DNA from: Bacteroidota bacterium
Lineage (GTDB): Bacteria; Bacteroidota; Bacteroidia; Bacteroidales; WCHB1-69
DNA: 64,000 nt
Reading direction: 5' to 3'
NCBI GenBank assembly: GCA_029570835.1
Contig: JAKPTX010000255.1
Location: forward strand, 1-64,000
The notes under the pieces are model-generated. The model saw only the letters and a program-made list of their open reading frames with translations. It did no database searches and had not been told where the DNA came from. Made by a program: the position numbers and the translations under genes. Within the stretch, counting starts at the first letter, position 1. Every line of letters begins with the position of its first letter. Shown piece by piece: positions 28,801-38,270 of this stretch.

Positions 28801-29806
28801 TACAGAAAGGTTTGGCTGCGTAGCCGGTTATACTGTTAGGATCAGGTTGGCAAGGAGATCCTGTAGAAATTGAAACCGGAGTACAACTCCGACATAGGAT
28901 TTGAGCCAACCATCCTGCGGATTCAACACTGTTGTCGCTTTTAAATTTAAAGGTCAGTGAACTTCCGGATGAGGTAAAATTAAAAGGGCTAACAAAAGCT
29001 CCAAAGATCCCGATAAGCGGAGCATTGGTACCGTTACCATTGTATATCCAGAGGGTATCTCCATTAGCTAAATCAAACTCTAAAAAGTGAACCTCTAAAC
29101 GATTGTTCGGAGTACTACTAGTGATCACTTGCGTGAAGATTTGATTGGGGCTATAGTCATCCATCCCCCCCGGATCTGAATATAATAAATCACAAGTATT
29201 GATAGAAGTATTAGACATCAATGTAGGAGCACACTTATGGATTTTAATTTGATTCCGTACATTAAGACGTGTTCCTGCCGCAGGAGAGCTGGGGTTTGGA
29301 TTATTTACGTCAGAACTATTGTGGATAGTCCCATTTGGTGTACTGAAAACTTTGAAGGTTTGAGTTGCCTCCTTAATTTGAGTGTTGTCATCAAAAGCGA
29401 CCACAAGATTACCATCAGCCCCATCATACTGAAATGGGGTGTCAAAACCGATATAACTCCACGTATTAGGAAGAAATTTTACAATTCCGGAGAAAACAAG
29501 TGTCAATTCACCGATTGGAATCCAGTTGGTGTTGGAAGTAAACTGTGTTTGTTGAGTATGACCCAAATAGATTGTAACGTAACGATAGATTGTTTCGGTT
29601 GAGGTTTTCCATAAGGATATTCCGCAGATGGGAGCCGCATCACCCACTTCTGTTGCTGTGTAAATTTGCTGCGAGTAACTGTAATTTTGACTTAATACGC
29701 TTGGAATTGATGTATTGGTACTGTTTCCACTTCCAATAGTAACAACTTGCCCATTAATACACAATAAACTGAATAAAATAGACAGAAAAAGTGCGAGTTT
29801 TTTCAT
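25880..29806 (-). CDS. Giant secreted protein, close paralog of previous gene, CHU_C C-terminus
   Basis: Near co-linear with the 21728-25651 product; -7 box TACCTTTG upstream on minus strand; start placed at MKKLALF. Confidence 0.85.
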   Translation of the reverse strand: MKKLALFLSILFSLLCINGQVVTIGSGNSTNTSIPSVLSQNYSYSQQIYTATEVGDAAPICGISLWKTSTETIYRYVTIYLGHTQQTQFTSNTNWIPIGELTLVFSGIVKFLPNTWSYIGFDTPFQYDGADGNLVVAFDDNTQIKEATQTFKVFSTPNGTIHNSSDVNNPNPSSPAAGTRLNVRNQIKIHKCAPTLMSNTSINTCDLLYSDPGGMDDYSPNQIFTQVITSSTPNNRLEVHFLEFDLANGDTLWIYNGNGTNAPLIGIFGAFVSPFNFTSSGSSLTFKFKSDNSVESAGWLAQILCRSCTPVSISTGSPCQPDPNSITGYAAKPFCTDENPYGIEYPSGTSGNTNSYISAPACLWSTPAPAWYFMRISDPGDILIFISQTSSYGSGLDVDFACWGPFYADNQQDFMQRWCCGEYILHNGYVPSHRPPNGDHTNDMGGYPVSNLIDCSYRADATEWAFIPNAQTGQYYILLITNYSQQAGTILFNTVPQFTTGSTDCSLLASVTSNGQICEGETIHLYSNNNQPNITHSWNGPNGFTSTLTNPVITNATPANSGTYYLTITNQAGNNATDSTQVIVHPTPSVTLSSTALNICVGDSVTLTAEGANSYSWSHNLGPGSQHTTTPPDSITYIVIGNNYGCTDTASVTIAVNQVPQVQIQEPIGNLCPNIGTMTISSTSSGGTPEYTYSWTGSGIVNQNSNTTLFNPDSSQCNSEYPILLEITDQNLCKGRDSITIEVSDVTNPQFTTLPFPFQYAVGTYPNYTMPDLNNLVTNNIGDNCWNTNQLTVSQSIAAGSIINENSYVQITVTDPCNNSCTALIRIITPLYIQMTDSNQVSCFGGNDGSATVTVHGGIPPYQYFWNNSTSSGGAVNSSLEAGTYQVTVTDSLGISLNCSITITQPDSLLSANYLTTDAYCEQNNGTFEVTPLGGTPPYQYNWSQGGNNAEILDLEAGVYSCTITDAHGCTTSLSDTIHKLNPVQIIDVNSHRETCNQQNGSIEITLSEGTPPYYYLWNNASGSFGSEITQLAGDYYFITVTDQYGCTDTTSIDVGSVDFSASVLETTPSYCDQDNGSVTLSLTGDVENPHIDWGPILHHDELYADHLPGGIYTVSVEDYGCVDTVTFEIEEIPNPIACFDFSPDGMLTTEQLVSFYNCSSNGENYEWNFGDGHNSTMINPQHQYFNAGNYNVTLFTSNQYDCIDSTSTLIVVIDKVMVYLPNSFTPNQDGVNDVFIPIFSSVSEIGYQFTVFNRWGEVIFQTTNPSKGWDGTHQNKTVPAGIYSYLLLFQNENGKEFKRSGSIRLIR

Positions 29807-30000
29807 TTGAATCGCTAAATGATATGACATTGGATTTAAAACCGCAAAGGTACAAAAAATATGATTTTCACCAATAATTAATCATTATTTTGTATTCTAT
29901 TATTAAGATTTTGTTACATTTTACAAAGAAAAAAGGAAAAAATGTCCAATATAAAAAAAAAGATATACCTTTGCAGGTTATTGTTTATTCTATTATAGCT

Positions 30001-30615
30001 ATGATTAAAAATAAATTTATGAGTCACCCGGTGCCCGGTACATTTAATCCATGGCACTGCGTTAATCCCGGGCATGAAGTTCCTCAAATTGTTAATGGTA
30101 TTGTAGAAATTCCAAAAGGAAGTCGTGCTAAGTATGAATTAGATAAGGAGAGTGGTTTGTTGATATTGGATCGTGTACTTTACTCTTCGATGTATTATCC
30201 CGCAAATTACGGTTTTATCCCTCGTACCTACTGCGATGATAAGGACCCGTTGGACATTATGATTGTTTCACAGGTGGAGATAGTCCCTCTTTGTATTGTT
30301 CCGGCTAAGGTGATTGGTGTAATGCGAATGCTGGATAATGGAGAAGCTGATGATAAGATTATTGCAGTTAATGCAGGTGACCCCAGTATCAACTATGTGA
30401 ACGATATTACAGAGTTGGCAGATCACTTTACTACAGAGTTACGCAATTTTTTTGAAGAATATACCAAATTGGAAAATAAAACTGTTGAGGTAGAAGAGTT
30501 CTTTAATAAGGATGTAGCCCATCAGATTATTCAAGAGGCTTTTGAAATGTATGAGGAGTATTTTGTAATTAAAGCTGACAGACAGTATGGTTGTAAGGGT
30601 GTAACAAGAAAATAA
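30001..30615 (+). CDS. ppa: Inorganic pyrophosphatase
   Basis: [23 protein letters not shown]; -7 box TACCTTTG at 29966-29973 supports start at 30001 rather than 29890. Confidence 0.9.
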   Translation: MIKNKFMSHPVPGTFNPWHCVNPGHEVPQIVNGIVEIPKGSRAKYELDKESGLLILDRVLYSSMYYPANYGFIPRTYCDDKDPLDIMIVSQVEIVPLCIVPAKVIGVMRMLDNGEADDKIIAVNAGDPSINYVNDITELADHFTTELRNFFEEYTKLENKTVEVEEFFNKDVAHQIIQEAFEMYEEYFVIKADRQYGCKGVTRK

Positions 30616-30617
30616 TT

Positions 30618-31340
30618 ATGGGCACCCAGTTTTATATACATGCTGATACTGAAGTAGCTCAGGTAATACTTGAGTATCCTCACTTTATCCTTTTTTTGGA
30701 GCATTTTAATATCAATACCCCTTTACAAAGTAAAACGGTGGCGGAGATTTGTCAGCAATATAAGATCAGTGAAGCGCTTTTTATTGCAATCGGTAATCTT
30801 TACCTGCATCATGAAGTTGCAGATTCTACTGCTATAACTGTAGGTGATCTCCCCACGATTATTCAGTTTTTAAATAATACCCACAGGTATTATTTGGATG
30901 ATATCTATCCGAAAATTGAACGTGCTATTCAAGAGATTCAGCAATTGAATGATTCCAAAGAAATTGCACTGTTGGAACGTTTTTTTAAACTTTACTTCGA
31001 TGAGGTACGAGAACACCTGAATTATGAGTTAGAAGTTGCCCATCCTTATATTGAACAACTCTATCAAACTGCATCTGATGCCGAAATAGCTCCAAATATG
31101 ATGACCTATTCTGTGAGCGATTATGTTGAACATCATGATGATATTGAAGAAAAACTGGATGACTTGATGAATCTGTTAGTGAAATACTTACCTTATCAGA
31201 AAGACTTTCATATTAGAAGGAGTCTTTTCCTGAACTTGGTGGAGTTGGATTATGATTTGAAGATCCATAGTAAAATTGAAGAGCAGATCTTGATTCCTTT
31301 AGCTCAAAATGTGGAACAAACTATAAAAAGGAAGCAATGA
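30618..31340 (+). CDS. Hemerythrin-domain (RIC/YtfE-like) protein
   Basis: N-terminal ScdA-like helical region; REHLNYELEVAHPYIEQL and C-terminal KIEEQILIPLA. Confidence 0.65.
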   Translation: MGTQFYIHADTEVAQVILEYPHFILFLEHFNINTPLQSKTVAEICQQYKISEALFIAIGNLYLHHEVADSTAITVGDLPTIIQFLNNTHRYYLDDIYPKIERAIQEIQQLNDSKEIALLERFFKLYFDEVREHLNYELEVAHPYIEQLYQTASDAEIAPNMMTYSVSDYVEHHDDIEEKLDDLMNLLVKYLPYQKDFHIRRSLFLNLVELDYDLKIHSKIEEQILIPLAQNVEQTIKRKQ

Positions 31341-31939
31341 AACCGGATACATCCATTCTGATTTTGGAATCTTCTTCGATTCTGTATGAAGGGTTGGTTC
31401 AGCTATTGCAACCGGCTCAACATGCCCGGAAAATCAAACAGGTATTCAGCTTTCAAGAATTGGAGTTTGGTTTAGATCTTCATGAGGAGAGCGTTGTTTT
31501 TATCAATCCTCATTCTGTCCAATATAGCCCCAAGGAGTTTCAACAGTTGCGTTCTAAATATTTAAAAATTAGTTTGATAGCGTTTTGCTATATGTATGTT
31601 GATCCTAAAGTTTTGAGTCAATTTGATGCTGTGATCACTATACAGGATTCACAGGAGATGATAAATCATACTGTTTCTCAGGTGATTCAATCAAAAAAGG
31701 GGGACCAAGCTTCTCAGAACTTACTTCTAAGCGACCGTGAAATTGAAGTCCTACAGCTCTTAGCACAAGGGTATACTAACAAGCAGATTGCTGATCACCT
31801 CAATATCAGTGTGCATACCGTTAACACGCATAGAAAAAACATATCCCAGAAGACAGGAATTAAGTCGGTTTCAGGTTTGACGATTTATGCGGTTACTAAT
31901 AACTATGTAACTATTGATCAGATTACACTGGCTCACTAA
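31337..31939 (+). CDS. LuxR/NarL-family response regulator-like protein
   Basis: C-terminal LSDREIEVLQLLAQGYTNKQIADHLNISVHTVNTHRKNI. Confidence 0.85.
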   Translation: MKPDTSILILESSSILYEGLVQLLQPAQHARKIKQVFSFQELEFGLDLHEESVVFINPHSVQYSPKEFQQLRSKYLKISLIAFCYMYVDPKVLSQFDAVITIQDSQEMINHTVSQVIQSKKGDQASQNLLLSDREIEVLQLLAQGYTNKQIADHLNISVHTVNTHRKNISQKTGIKSVSGLTIYAVTNNYVTIDQITLAH

Positions 31940-32029
31940 TAGTAGTGATTAATTTCTTTATATTTCACCTATTTTAATGATAGTTGTTTTTCTATTTTCT
32001 TTTTATTTTTGCACCGCTAATAGTTGAAG

Positions 32030-34519
32030 ATGATGGGAAATAGAAATTGTCATATTTATCTCTCTGATATTCCAACAGGAGAGTCTGTATATATCACCAA
32101 GGTTTTGGGTCATGGTGCGTTTCGAAAAAGAATCACTGAGATGGGATTTGTGAAGGGGAAAAAGGTCAAAGTGATCAAAAATGCACCTTTGCAGGATCCG
32201 ATAGAGTATGAAATTATGGGCTACAATATGTCCCTGAGACGAAGTGAAGCTGCTATGATTGAAGTAGAACCAATTATAGAGGGGGACCTACAACAGCTTT
32301 TTCATTATGAGGGTATAATAGTTGAAGAAACGCCACGCATGCGGGGCATTCCTAAGACAAAACGAATTAATGTAGCTCTAGTGGGTAATCCTAATTCCGG
32401 AAAAACAACCCTTTTTAACAGAGTTTCCGGATCGCACGAGAGGGTAGGGAATTATGGAGGGGTTACTGTAGATATCAAAGAGGCAGTAGTGAAGTTTGAG
32501 TCTTATAAAATGAACTTTACAGATCTTCCCGGAACCTACTCGATTACTGAATATACCCCGGAAGAGTTGTTTGTCAGAAATCATATTGGGGAAAAGAAAC
32601 CGGATGTAGTGGTTAATGTAGTTGATGCTTCTAACTTGGAAAGAAATCTTTTCCTGACAACACAACTGATCGATATGGATATCAAGGTGGTGATTGCTTT
32701 AAATATGTACGACGAGTTGGAGTATAAGGGAATAGACTTGAATTATCACGATTTGGGTTTGCTGCTCGGTATTCCAATCGTCCCCACTATTGCTGTGAAA
32801 GGAGTGGGATTGGTAGCACTGCTTGAAAAGATTATAGAGGTGTATGAAGATCAGGATCCAATCACTCGCCATATTCATATCAACTATGGCTCCATGATTG
32901 AAGAATCGATAGATCGTATTCGTGCAGAGCTACGTAAGAATAAGGAGTTGACAGACCAATATTCTAAGCGATATTTGGCTATTAAATTGTTGGAAAGAGA
33001 TCAATCTACATTAGATCGACTGAAAATCTGTTCTAATTATGAGTCTGTTAAAAAAATAACAGAATCAGAGATCCGTCGGTTGGAAAGAGAGTACAAAGAG
33101 AGGTCGGAAACGGTGATTGCTGACGCAAAATATGGATTTATTTCGGGAGCACTGCTCGAAACGGTCTCTCCTAAGAAAAGAGAGACTCTTAAAAAGAAGA
33201 AAAATTTTGACCGTTTCTTGACTCATAAATATTTGGGATTTCCTATCTTTTTCTTTTTTATGTGGTTGATGTTTCAAACTACCTTTACATTGGGAGCTTA
33301 TCCGATGGAATGGATTGAGATGGGTGTCGGGTATCTAGGAAAACTATTATCTACAAAAATTCCGGAAGGCACACTCCATGATCTCTTGATTGATGGTGTA
33401 ATTGGCGGAGTTGGTGGAGTGATCGTCTTTTTACCCAATATTCTGATTCTCTTCTTTTTTATCTCCCTGATGGAGGATACCGGCTATATGGCAAGGGTCT
33501 CCTTTATGATGGATAAATTGATGCATAAAATCGGACTTCATGGAAAATCTTTTATCCCATTGTTGATGGGTTTTGGATGTAATGTACCGGCCATTATGGC
33601 AACCCGAACACTGGAAAATAGGAAAGATCGGATTATGACAATGCTCCTCATTCCATTTATGTCTTGTAGTGCTCGTTTACCCGTTTATCTGTTGATTATT
33701 TCAGCTTTCTTTCCTAAGCATCAGGGCTTAATACTCTTTTCGATCTATCTGATTGGAATTTTAATTGCAGTCCTCAGTGCGCTATTATTGAAAAATACGG
33801 TGTTCTCTAGACAGGATGTTCCTTTTGTAATGGAATTGCCTCCATACCGTCTTCCAACTATGCGTAATACTTTACGCCACATGTGGCATAAAGCTTCGCA
33901 GTATCTGCGCAAAATGGGTACTGTTATTCTGGTGGCCTCTATTTTGATATGGGCATTGAGCTATTTTCCACAAAATAAAGAGCTACTTGCGGAGTATGAT
34001 CAACAGATTGCTCAAGTAGAACTCAATGAAACACTATCTTCACTTGAAAAAGAGAAGCTGGTGCTAGCATTGGAATTAGAAAAGGAGGGAACTCATCAAG
34101 AACAATCTTATATAGGGCAGATGGGAAAGTTCGTAGAACCGGTTTTATTACCTCTTGGATTCGATTGGAAAATTGGGATTAGTCTCATTACAGGATTAGC
34201 TGCAAAAGAGATTGTAGTAAGCACCATGGGCGTACTCTATCACGCAGACTTTGAAGCGGATGATAATTCTCATAACCTGGCTGTAAAATTACAACAACAG
34301 GTACATACTACAGGTAAATTAAAGGGGCAGAGGGTGTTTACCCCCTTGGTCGCATTTGGATTTATGCTTTTTATTCTGATTTATTTTCCTTGTGTAGCAG
34401 TGATTGCAGCAATTCGAAGGGAGGCAAGTTTGGGTTGGGCTATCTTTACGATATTCTATACAACTTTGTTGGCCTGGTTGGTGGCATTTGCAGTGTATCA
34501 GATTGGAAGTTTATTATAG
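32030..34519 (+). CDS. feoB: Ferrous iron transporter, fused FeoA-FeoB
   Basis: N-terminal FeoA domain; GNPNSGKTTLFN G1 motif; GFGCNVPAIMATRTLENRKDR; promoter TATTTTTG at 32004-32011. Confidence 0.9.
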   Translation: MMGNRNCHIYLSDIPTGESVYITKVLGHGAFRKRITEMGFVKGKKVKVIKNAPLQDPIEYEIMGYNMSLRRSEAAMIEVEPIIEGDLQQLFHYEGIIVEETPRMRGIPKTKRINVALVGNPNSGKTTLFNRVSGSHERVGNYGGVTVDIKEAVVKFESYKMNFTDLPGTYSITEYTPEELFVRNHIGEKKPDVVVNVVDASNLERNLFLTTQLIDMDIKVVIALNMYDELEYKGIDLNYHDLGLLLGIPIVPTIAVKGVGLVALLEKIIEVYEDQDPITRHIHINYGSMIEESIDRIRAELRKNKELTDQYSKRYLAIKLLERDQSTLDRLKICSNYESVKKITESEIRRLEREYKERSETVIADAKYGFISGALLETVSPKKRETLKKKKNFDRFLTHKYLGFPIFFFFMWLMFQTTFTLGAYPMEWIEMGVGYLGKLLSTKIPEGTLHDLLIDGVIGGVGGVIVFLPNILILFFFISLMEDTGYMARVSFMMDKLMHKIGLHGKSFIPLLMGFGCNVPAIMATRTLENRKDRIMTMLLIPFMSCSARLPVYLLIISAFFPKHQGLILFSIYLIGILIAVLSALLLKNTVFSRQDVPFVMELPPYRLPTMRNTLRHMWHKASQYLRKMGTVILVASILIWALSYFPQNKELLAEYDQQIAQVELNETLSSLEKEKLVLALELEKEGTHQEQSYIGQMGKFVEPVLLPLGFDWKIGISLITGLAAKEIVVSTMGVLYHADFEADDNSHNLAVKLQQQVHTTGKLKGQRVFTPLVAFGFMLFILIYFPCVAVIAAIRREASLGWAIFTIFYTTLLAWLVAFAVYQIGSLL

Positions 34520-34535
34520 TTTGAAAGGAGTAAAT

Positions 34536-34685
34536 ATGATACAAAATATTATTGTAGCTGTAGTGATTTTGTTGGCAGTTTGTTACGCTATATATAAGAT
34601 AGTACAATCCTTTAAGAAGAAAAAAGATTGCAGTAGTGGATGTGTCGGGTGTACAGGGTGTGAGTTGTCAAAAAGAAATATGTAA
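34536..34685 (+). CDS. FeoB-associated Cys-rich membrane protein (49 aa)
   Basis: One TM followed by DCSSGCVGCTGCEL; start reassigned from 34404 to ATG 34536. Confidence 0.8.
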   Translation: MIQNIIVAVVILLAVCYAIYKIVQSFKKKKDCSSGCVGCTGCELSKRNM

Positions 34686-34900
34686 TTTTGGCACAGTTGA
34701 GAAAGTTATCATTTCATTATAACTTAGGTGCCCGAAAAGTTTTGAAAATAGGAAAAGAGGTAAATATTAGAGAGTGGGGAAATAATAATATCTAAAAAGG
34801 GACACTTTTGCTGCCCCCCCTTTATTTTTAATTCAAAAGGAAGAAGGTAGAAGTTAGAATGATAAGGAATATGAAATATGATATTGAGAAATTTTAACGT

Positions 34901-34926
34901 GATTCGTAATTCGTAATTCGTAATTT
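34901..34926. repeat. GATTCGTAATTCGTAATTCGTAATTT tandem octamer repeat
   Basis: Direct reading. Confidence 0.85.
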
Positions 34927-34957
34927 CATTGTATCTTTGCAGGTTAATTCTATTGCT

Positions 34958-35962
34958 ATGTTAGATCAGTTGATTTCAAGTTTTAAATCTACCAAGGTGT
35001 TGGTAGTGGGGGATGTAATGATTGATGCCTATTTGATGGGTCGAGTGGAGCGTATTTCTCCGGAGGCACCGGTTCCCATTATGGATGTTAAAGAAAGAGA
35101 TTATCGTTTGGGTGGAGCGGCTAACGTAGCGGCTAATTTGAAAGTATTGGGTGCTGAACCGATTCTATGTTCGGTAATAGGAAAAGATCCAAAAGGAAAG
35201 ATTTTTATGGATCAACTTTCCAAAGTGGGGATGATTTCGGAAGGAATAGTGCAATCTGATGAACGAATTACCACAATCAAGTATCGTATTATAGGAAATC
35301 AAACCCAAATGATCCGCATTGATGAAGAGGATCAACATGACCTTTCTGCGAAGGAGAATGAGCAGTTTCTTAATGCGTTTTTTGCTCTGATTGATCGTTA
35401 TCAAATTGACGCCATTATTTTTGAAGATTATGATAAGGGGCTTTTAAATCCTCACAATATTGCTCAGATTGTTCAAAAAGCAAAGGAGAAAGGGATTCTT
35501 GTGACCACAGACCCCAAAAAGAAAAATTTTCATGCTTATGCAGGTGTCGATCTTTTTAAACCTAATCTGAAAGAATTGTGTGATGCCCTTCATTTGAATC
35601 GGGAACAGTTGACAATAGAACAACTGCATGATGCTGCAAAACAGTTTGCACATCTGTATGAGATAGATATGGTGATGGTAACGCTTTCTGATAAAGGGAT
35701 AGCTTTGTATCATCGTATAAATGACCACTTTGAGTTGTCTCCTGCTTCGGCTAGGGAAGTGAGTGATGTTTCGGGTGCCGGAGATACTGTGATTGCGGTG
35801 TCAACTCTTTGTATGGTGGAACAACTTCCTACTACACAGATGTTAAAGGTGGCTAATTTGGCCGGAGGTATTGTGTGTCAGTTTGTAGGTGTTGTGCCGG
35901 TAGATCCGATATTGTTGCAAGAGCAGATCATGGAATTAGTGGAACAAAATACTAAATCTTAA
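34958..35962 (+). CDS. rfaE1: PfkB-family sugar kinase, RfaE1-like (heptose-7-phosphate kinase)
   Basis: VLVVGDVMIDAYLMGRVERISPEAPVPI...GGAANVA...DVSGAGDT; -7 box TATCTTTG at 34932-34939 supports ATG 34958. Confidence 0.8.
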   Translation: MLDQLISSFKSTKVLVVGDVMIDAYLMGRVERISPEAPVPIMDVKERDYRLGGAANVAANLKVLGAEPILCSVIGKDPKGKIFMDQLSKVGMISEGIVQSDERITTIKYRIIGNQTQMIRIDEEDQHDLSAKENEQFLNAFFALIDRYQIDAIIFEDYDKGLLNPHNIAQIVQKAKEKGILVTTDPKKKNFHAYAGVDLFKPNLKELCDALHLNREQLTIEQLHDAAKQFAHLYEIDMVMVTLSDKGIALYHRINDHFELSPASAREVSDVSGAGDTVIAVSTLCMVEQLPTTQMLKVANLAGGIVCQFVGVVPVDPILLQEQIMELVEQNTKS

Positions 35963-35990
35963 AGGTTTTCGTTTCATAATTTTTAAGTGT

Positions 35991-36707
35991 ATGAGAAAAA
36001 AACTAATAACCATTACTCTTTTACTGTTGGGATTTTCGATTTCATTACAAGCTCAACGTAATTTAGGATTACCTAATCTGTTGAAATATGATAAGCAACG
36101 CTTTCATTTCGGTTTTATGATAGGGTATAATCAGTACGATTTTACTCTTCGAACAAAAGCTAATTTAGCTGAATATGACTCTTTGATGAAAATATACACC
36201 TCTCCATTGAGTGGTTTTAATTTGGGGATTGTAGCCAACCTAAGGTTAGGGGAGTATTTTGATTTGCGTTTTATTCCGGGACTTACTTTTGCAGATCGTA
36301 TGCTTAACTATTCGATCAAATATAGTGATGGTAAGGAGTTTATAAGTTATAAAAATGTGGAGTCAGTGTTTTTAGATTTTCCATTACTAATAAAGTTTAA
36401 GTCTTCTCGGATGCATAATGTAAGAGTTTATGTGGTGGGAGGAGCGCAATACAGTCGTGACTTGATATCCAATGCCAAAAAGCAAGCAGCTAATCCGAGA
36501 GAAATATACGTGAAGGTGTATCCGGATGATTTTCAGTTTCAAACAGGGGTGGGATTTGATTTTTATATGACCTATTTTAAGTTCTCGACTGAGTTGAAAA
36601 TGTCCTTTGGGATTCCCAATATTCTTGTTCCGGAGTCCCACATCTATGCAACAAGTGTAACGGCTTTGAAAACTAAAGTGATACAAATATCTTTTCTATT
36701 TGAATAA
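35991..36707 (+). CDS. porT: PorT-family outer membrane beta-barrel (T9SS component)
   Basis: NLPNLLKYDKQRFHFGF-type PorT N-terminus, ~238 aa with signal peptide. Confidence 0.75.
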   Translation: MRKKLITITLLLLGFSISLQAQRNLGLPNLLKYDKQRFHFGFMIGYNQYDFTLRTKANLAEYDSLMKIYTSPLSGFNLGIVANLRLGEYFDLRFIPGLTFADRMLNYSIKYSDGKEFISYKNVESVFLDFPLLIKFKSSRMHNVRVYVVGGAQYSRDLISNAKKQAANPREIYVKVYPDDFQFQTGVGFDFYMTYFKFSTELKMSFGIPNILVPESHIYATSVTALKTKVIQISFLFE

Positions 36708-36731
36708 TTAACTATTAAATAACAAAATTGT

Positions 36732-38237
36732 ATGGCTAATCCAGAGGATCTATTTAAACAAATTATTGCTCATGCGAAAGAGTACGGTTATGTCTTTCCC
36801 TCTAGTGAAATTTATGATGGTTTGAGTGCAGTGTATGACTACGCTCAATATGGAGTTGAACTTAAAAACAACATCAAACAATATTGGTGGAAGGCAATGG
36901 TACAAATGCATGATCATATAGTGGGTATCGATAGTGCTATTTTTATGCATCCAACCGTGTGGAAAGCATCAGGTCATGTGGATGCGTTTAATGATCCTAT
37001 GATCGATAATAAAGATTCAAAAAAAAGATATCGTGCCGATATATTGATTGAGGAGTATATTGCAAAATTGGAGGATAGAATCAATAAAGAAGTTACAAAA
37101 GCAAAGAAGAGATTTGATCCTTTTGATGAAAAGATGTTTCGTGAAACCAATCCTAACGTATTGCGAAATCAACAAAAGATAGATGAGGTTACAACACGTT
37201 TAGCCGAATTGATGAACAGTTCAGATATGGTTGGGTTGAAACAGTTGATTGAGGAGTTGGAGATTGTTTGCCCGGTTTCCGGATCCCGAAACTGGACTGA
37301 TGTTAGACAGTTCAATTTGATGTTTGCAACTCAGATGGGATCTGTTTCCGAAGGGGCTGATACTGTTTATTTGCGTCCTGAAACAGCTCAGGGTATTTTT
37401 GTGAATTTCTTGAATGTTTACAAAACAGGTCGGATGAAGGTTCCTTTTGGAATAGCCCAAATTGGTAAAGCGTTCAGGAATGAGATTGTAGCACGTCAAT
37501 TTATTTTTAGAATGCGTGAATTTGAACAGATGGAGATGCAGTTCTTTGTTCGTCCCGGTGAGGAGTTGACCTGGTTTGAGTATTGGAAAAATGAGCGGAT
37601 GAAATGGCATCAGGATTTGGGCATTCCTGCGGAAAAATTCCGCTTCCACGATCATGATAAGTTGGCTCACTATGCCAATGCAGCCACAGATATTGAGTTT
37701 GAATTCCCATTTGGATTCAAGGAACTGGAGGGCATCCATTCCAGAACCGATTTTGATTTGGCTCAGCATGAGAAATTTTCCGGTAAAAAACTACGCTATT
37801 TTGATCCGGAAACCAATGAGAGCTACGTCCCTTATGTTGTGGAAACCTCTATCGGGCTGGATAGAATGTTCTTGGCTGTTTTGAGCTATGCTTACCAAGA
37901 GGAAACATTGCCTGACGGTTCCCAAAGAGTGGTACTTTCGCTTCCCCCCATTTTGGCTCCTATCAAAGTAGCAATACTACCTCTGGTAAAAAAGGATGGA
38001 CTTCCAGAAAAGGCAAGAGAAATTCAAGATTTACTGAAACCGTATATGATGTGCCAATATGATGAGAAAGATGCAATCGGTAGAAGATATCGCCGTCAAG
38101 ATGCTATTGGAACACCTTACTGTATTACTGTGGATAACCAGACGTTGGAAGATCAAACTGTGACAATTAGAGAGCGTGATTCAATGGAGCAAATTCGCGT
38201 TCCTATTGATCGACTGTTGCAAACAATTAAATTTTAA
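36732..38237 (+). CDS. glyQS: Glycyl-tRNA synthetase
   Basis: YLRPETAQGIFVNF, FGIAQIGKAFRNEI, GLDRMFLAVL class II motifs. Confidence 0.92.
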   Translation: MANPEDLFKQIIAHAKEYGYVFPSSEIYDGLSAVYDYAQYGVELKNNIKQYWWKAMVQMHDHIVGIDSAIFMHPTVWKASGHVDAFNDPMIDNKDSKKRYRADILIEEYIAKLEDRINKEVTKAKKRFDPFDEKMFRETNPNVLRNQQKIDEVTTRLAELMNSSDMVGLKQLIEELEIVCPVSGSRNWTDVRQFNLMFATQMGSVSEGADTVYLRPETAQGIFVNFLNVYKTGRMKVPFGIAQIGKAFRNEIVARQFIFRMREFEQMEMQFFVRPGEELTWFEYWKNERMKWHQDLGIPAEKFRFHDHDKLAHYANAATDIEFEFPFGFKELEGIHSRTDFDLAQHEKFSGKKLRYFDPETNESYVPYVVETSIGLDRMFLAVLSYAYQEETLPDGSQRVVLSLPPILAPIKVAILPLVKKDGLPEKAREIQDLLKPYMMCQYDEKDAIGRRYRRQDAIGTPYCITVDNQTLEDQTVTIRERDSMEQIRVPIDRLLQTIKF

Positions 38238-38270
38238 ATAAAAATTATATAAATTAATACCTGGATCACC

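Noticed and set aside
37221-37769. 182-aa minus-strand ORF inside glycyl-tRNA synthetase
   Set aside because: Antisense shadow of a conserved gene
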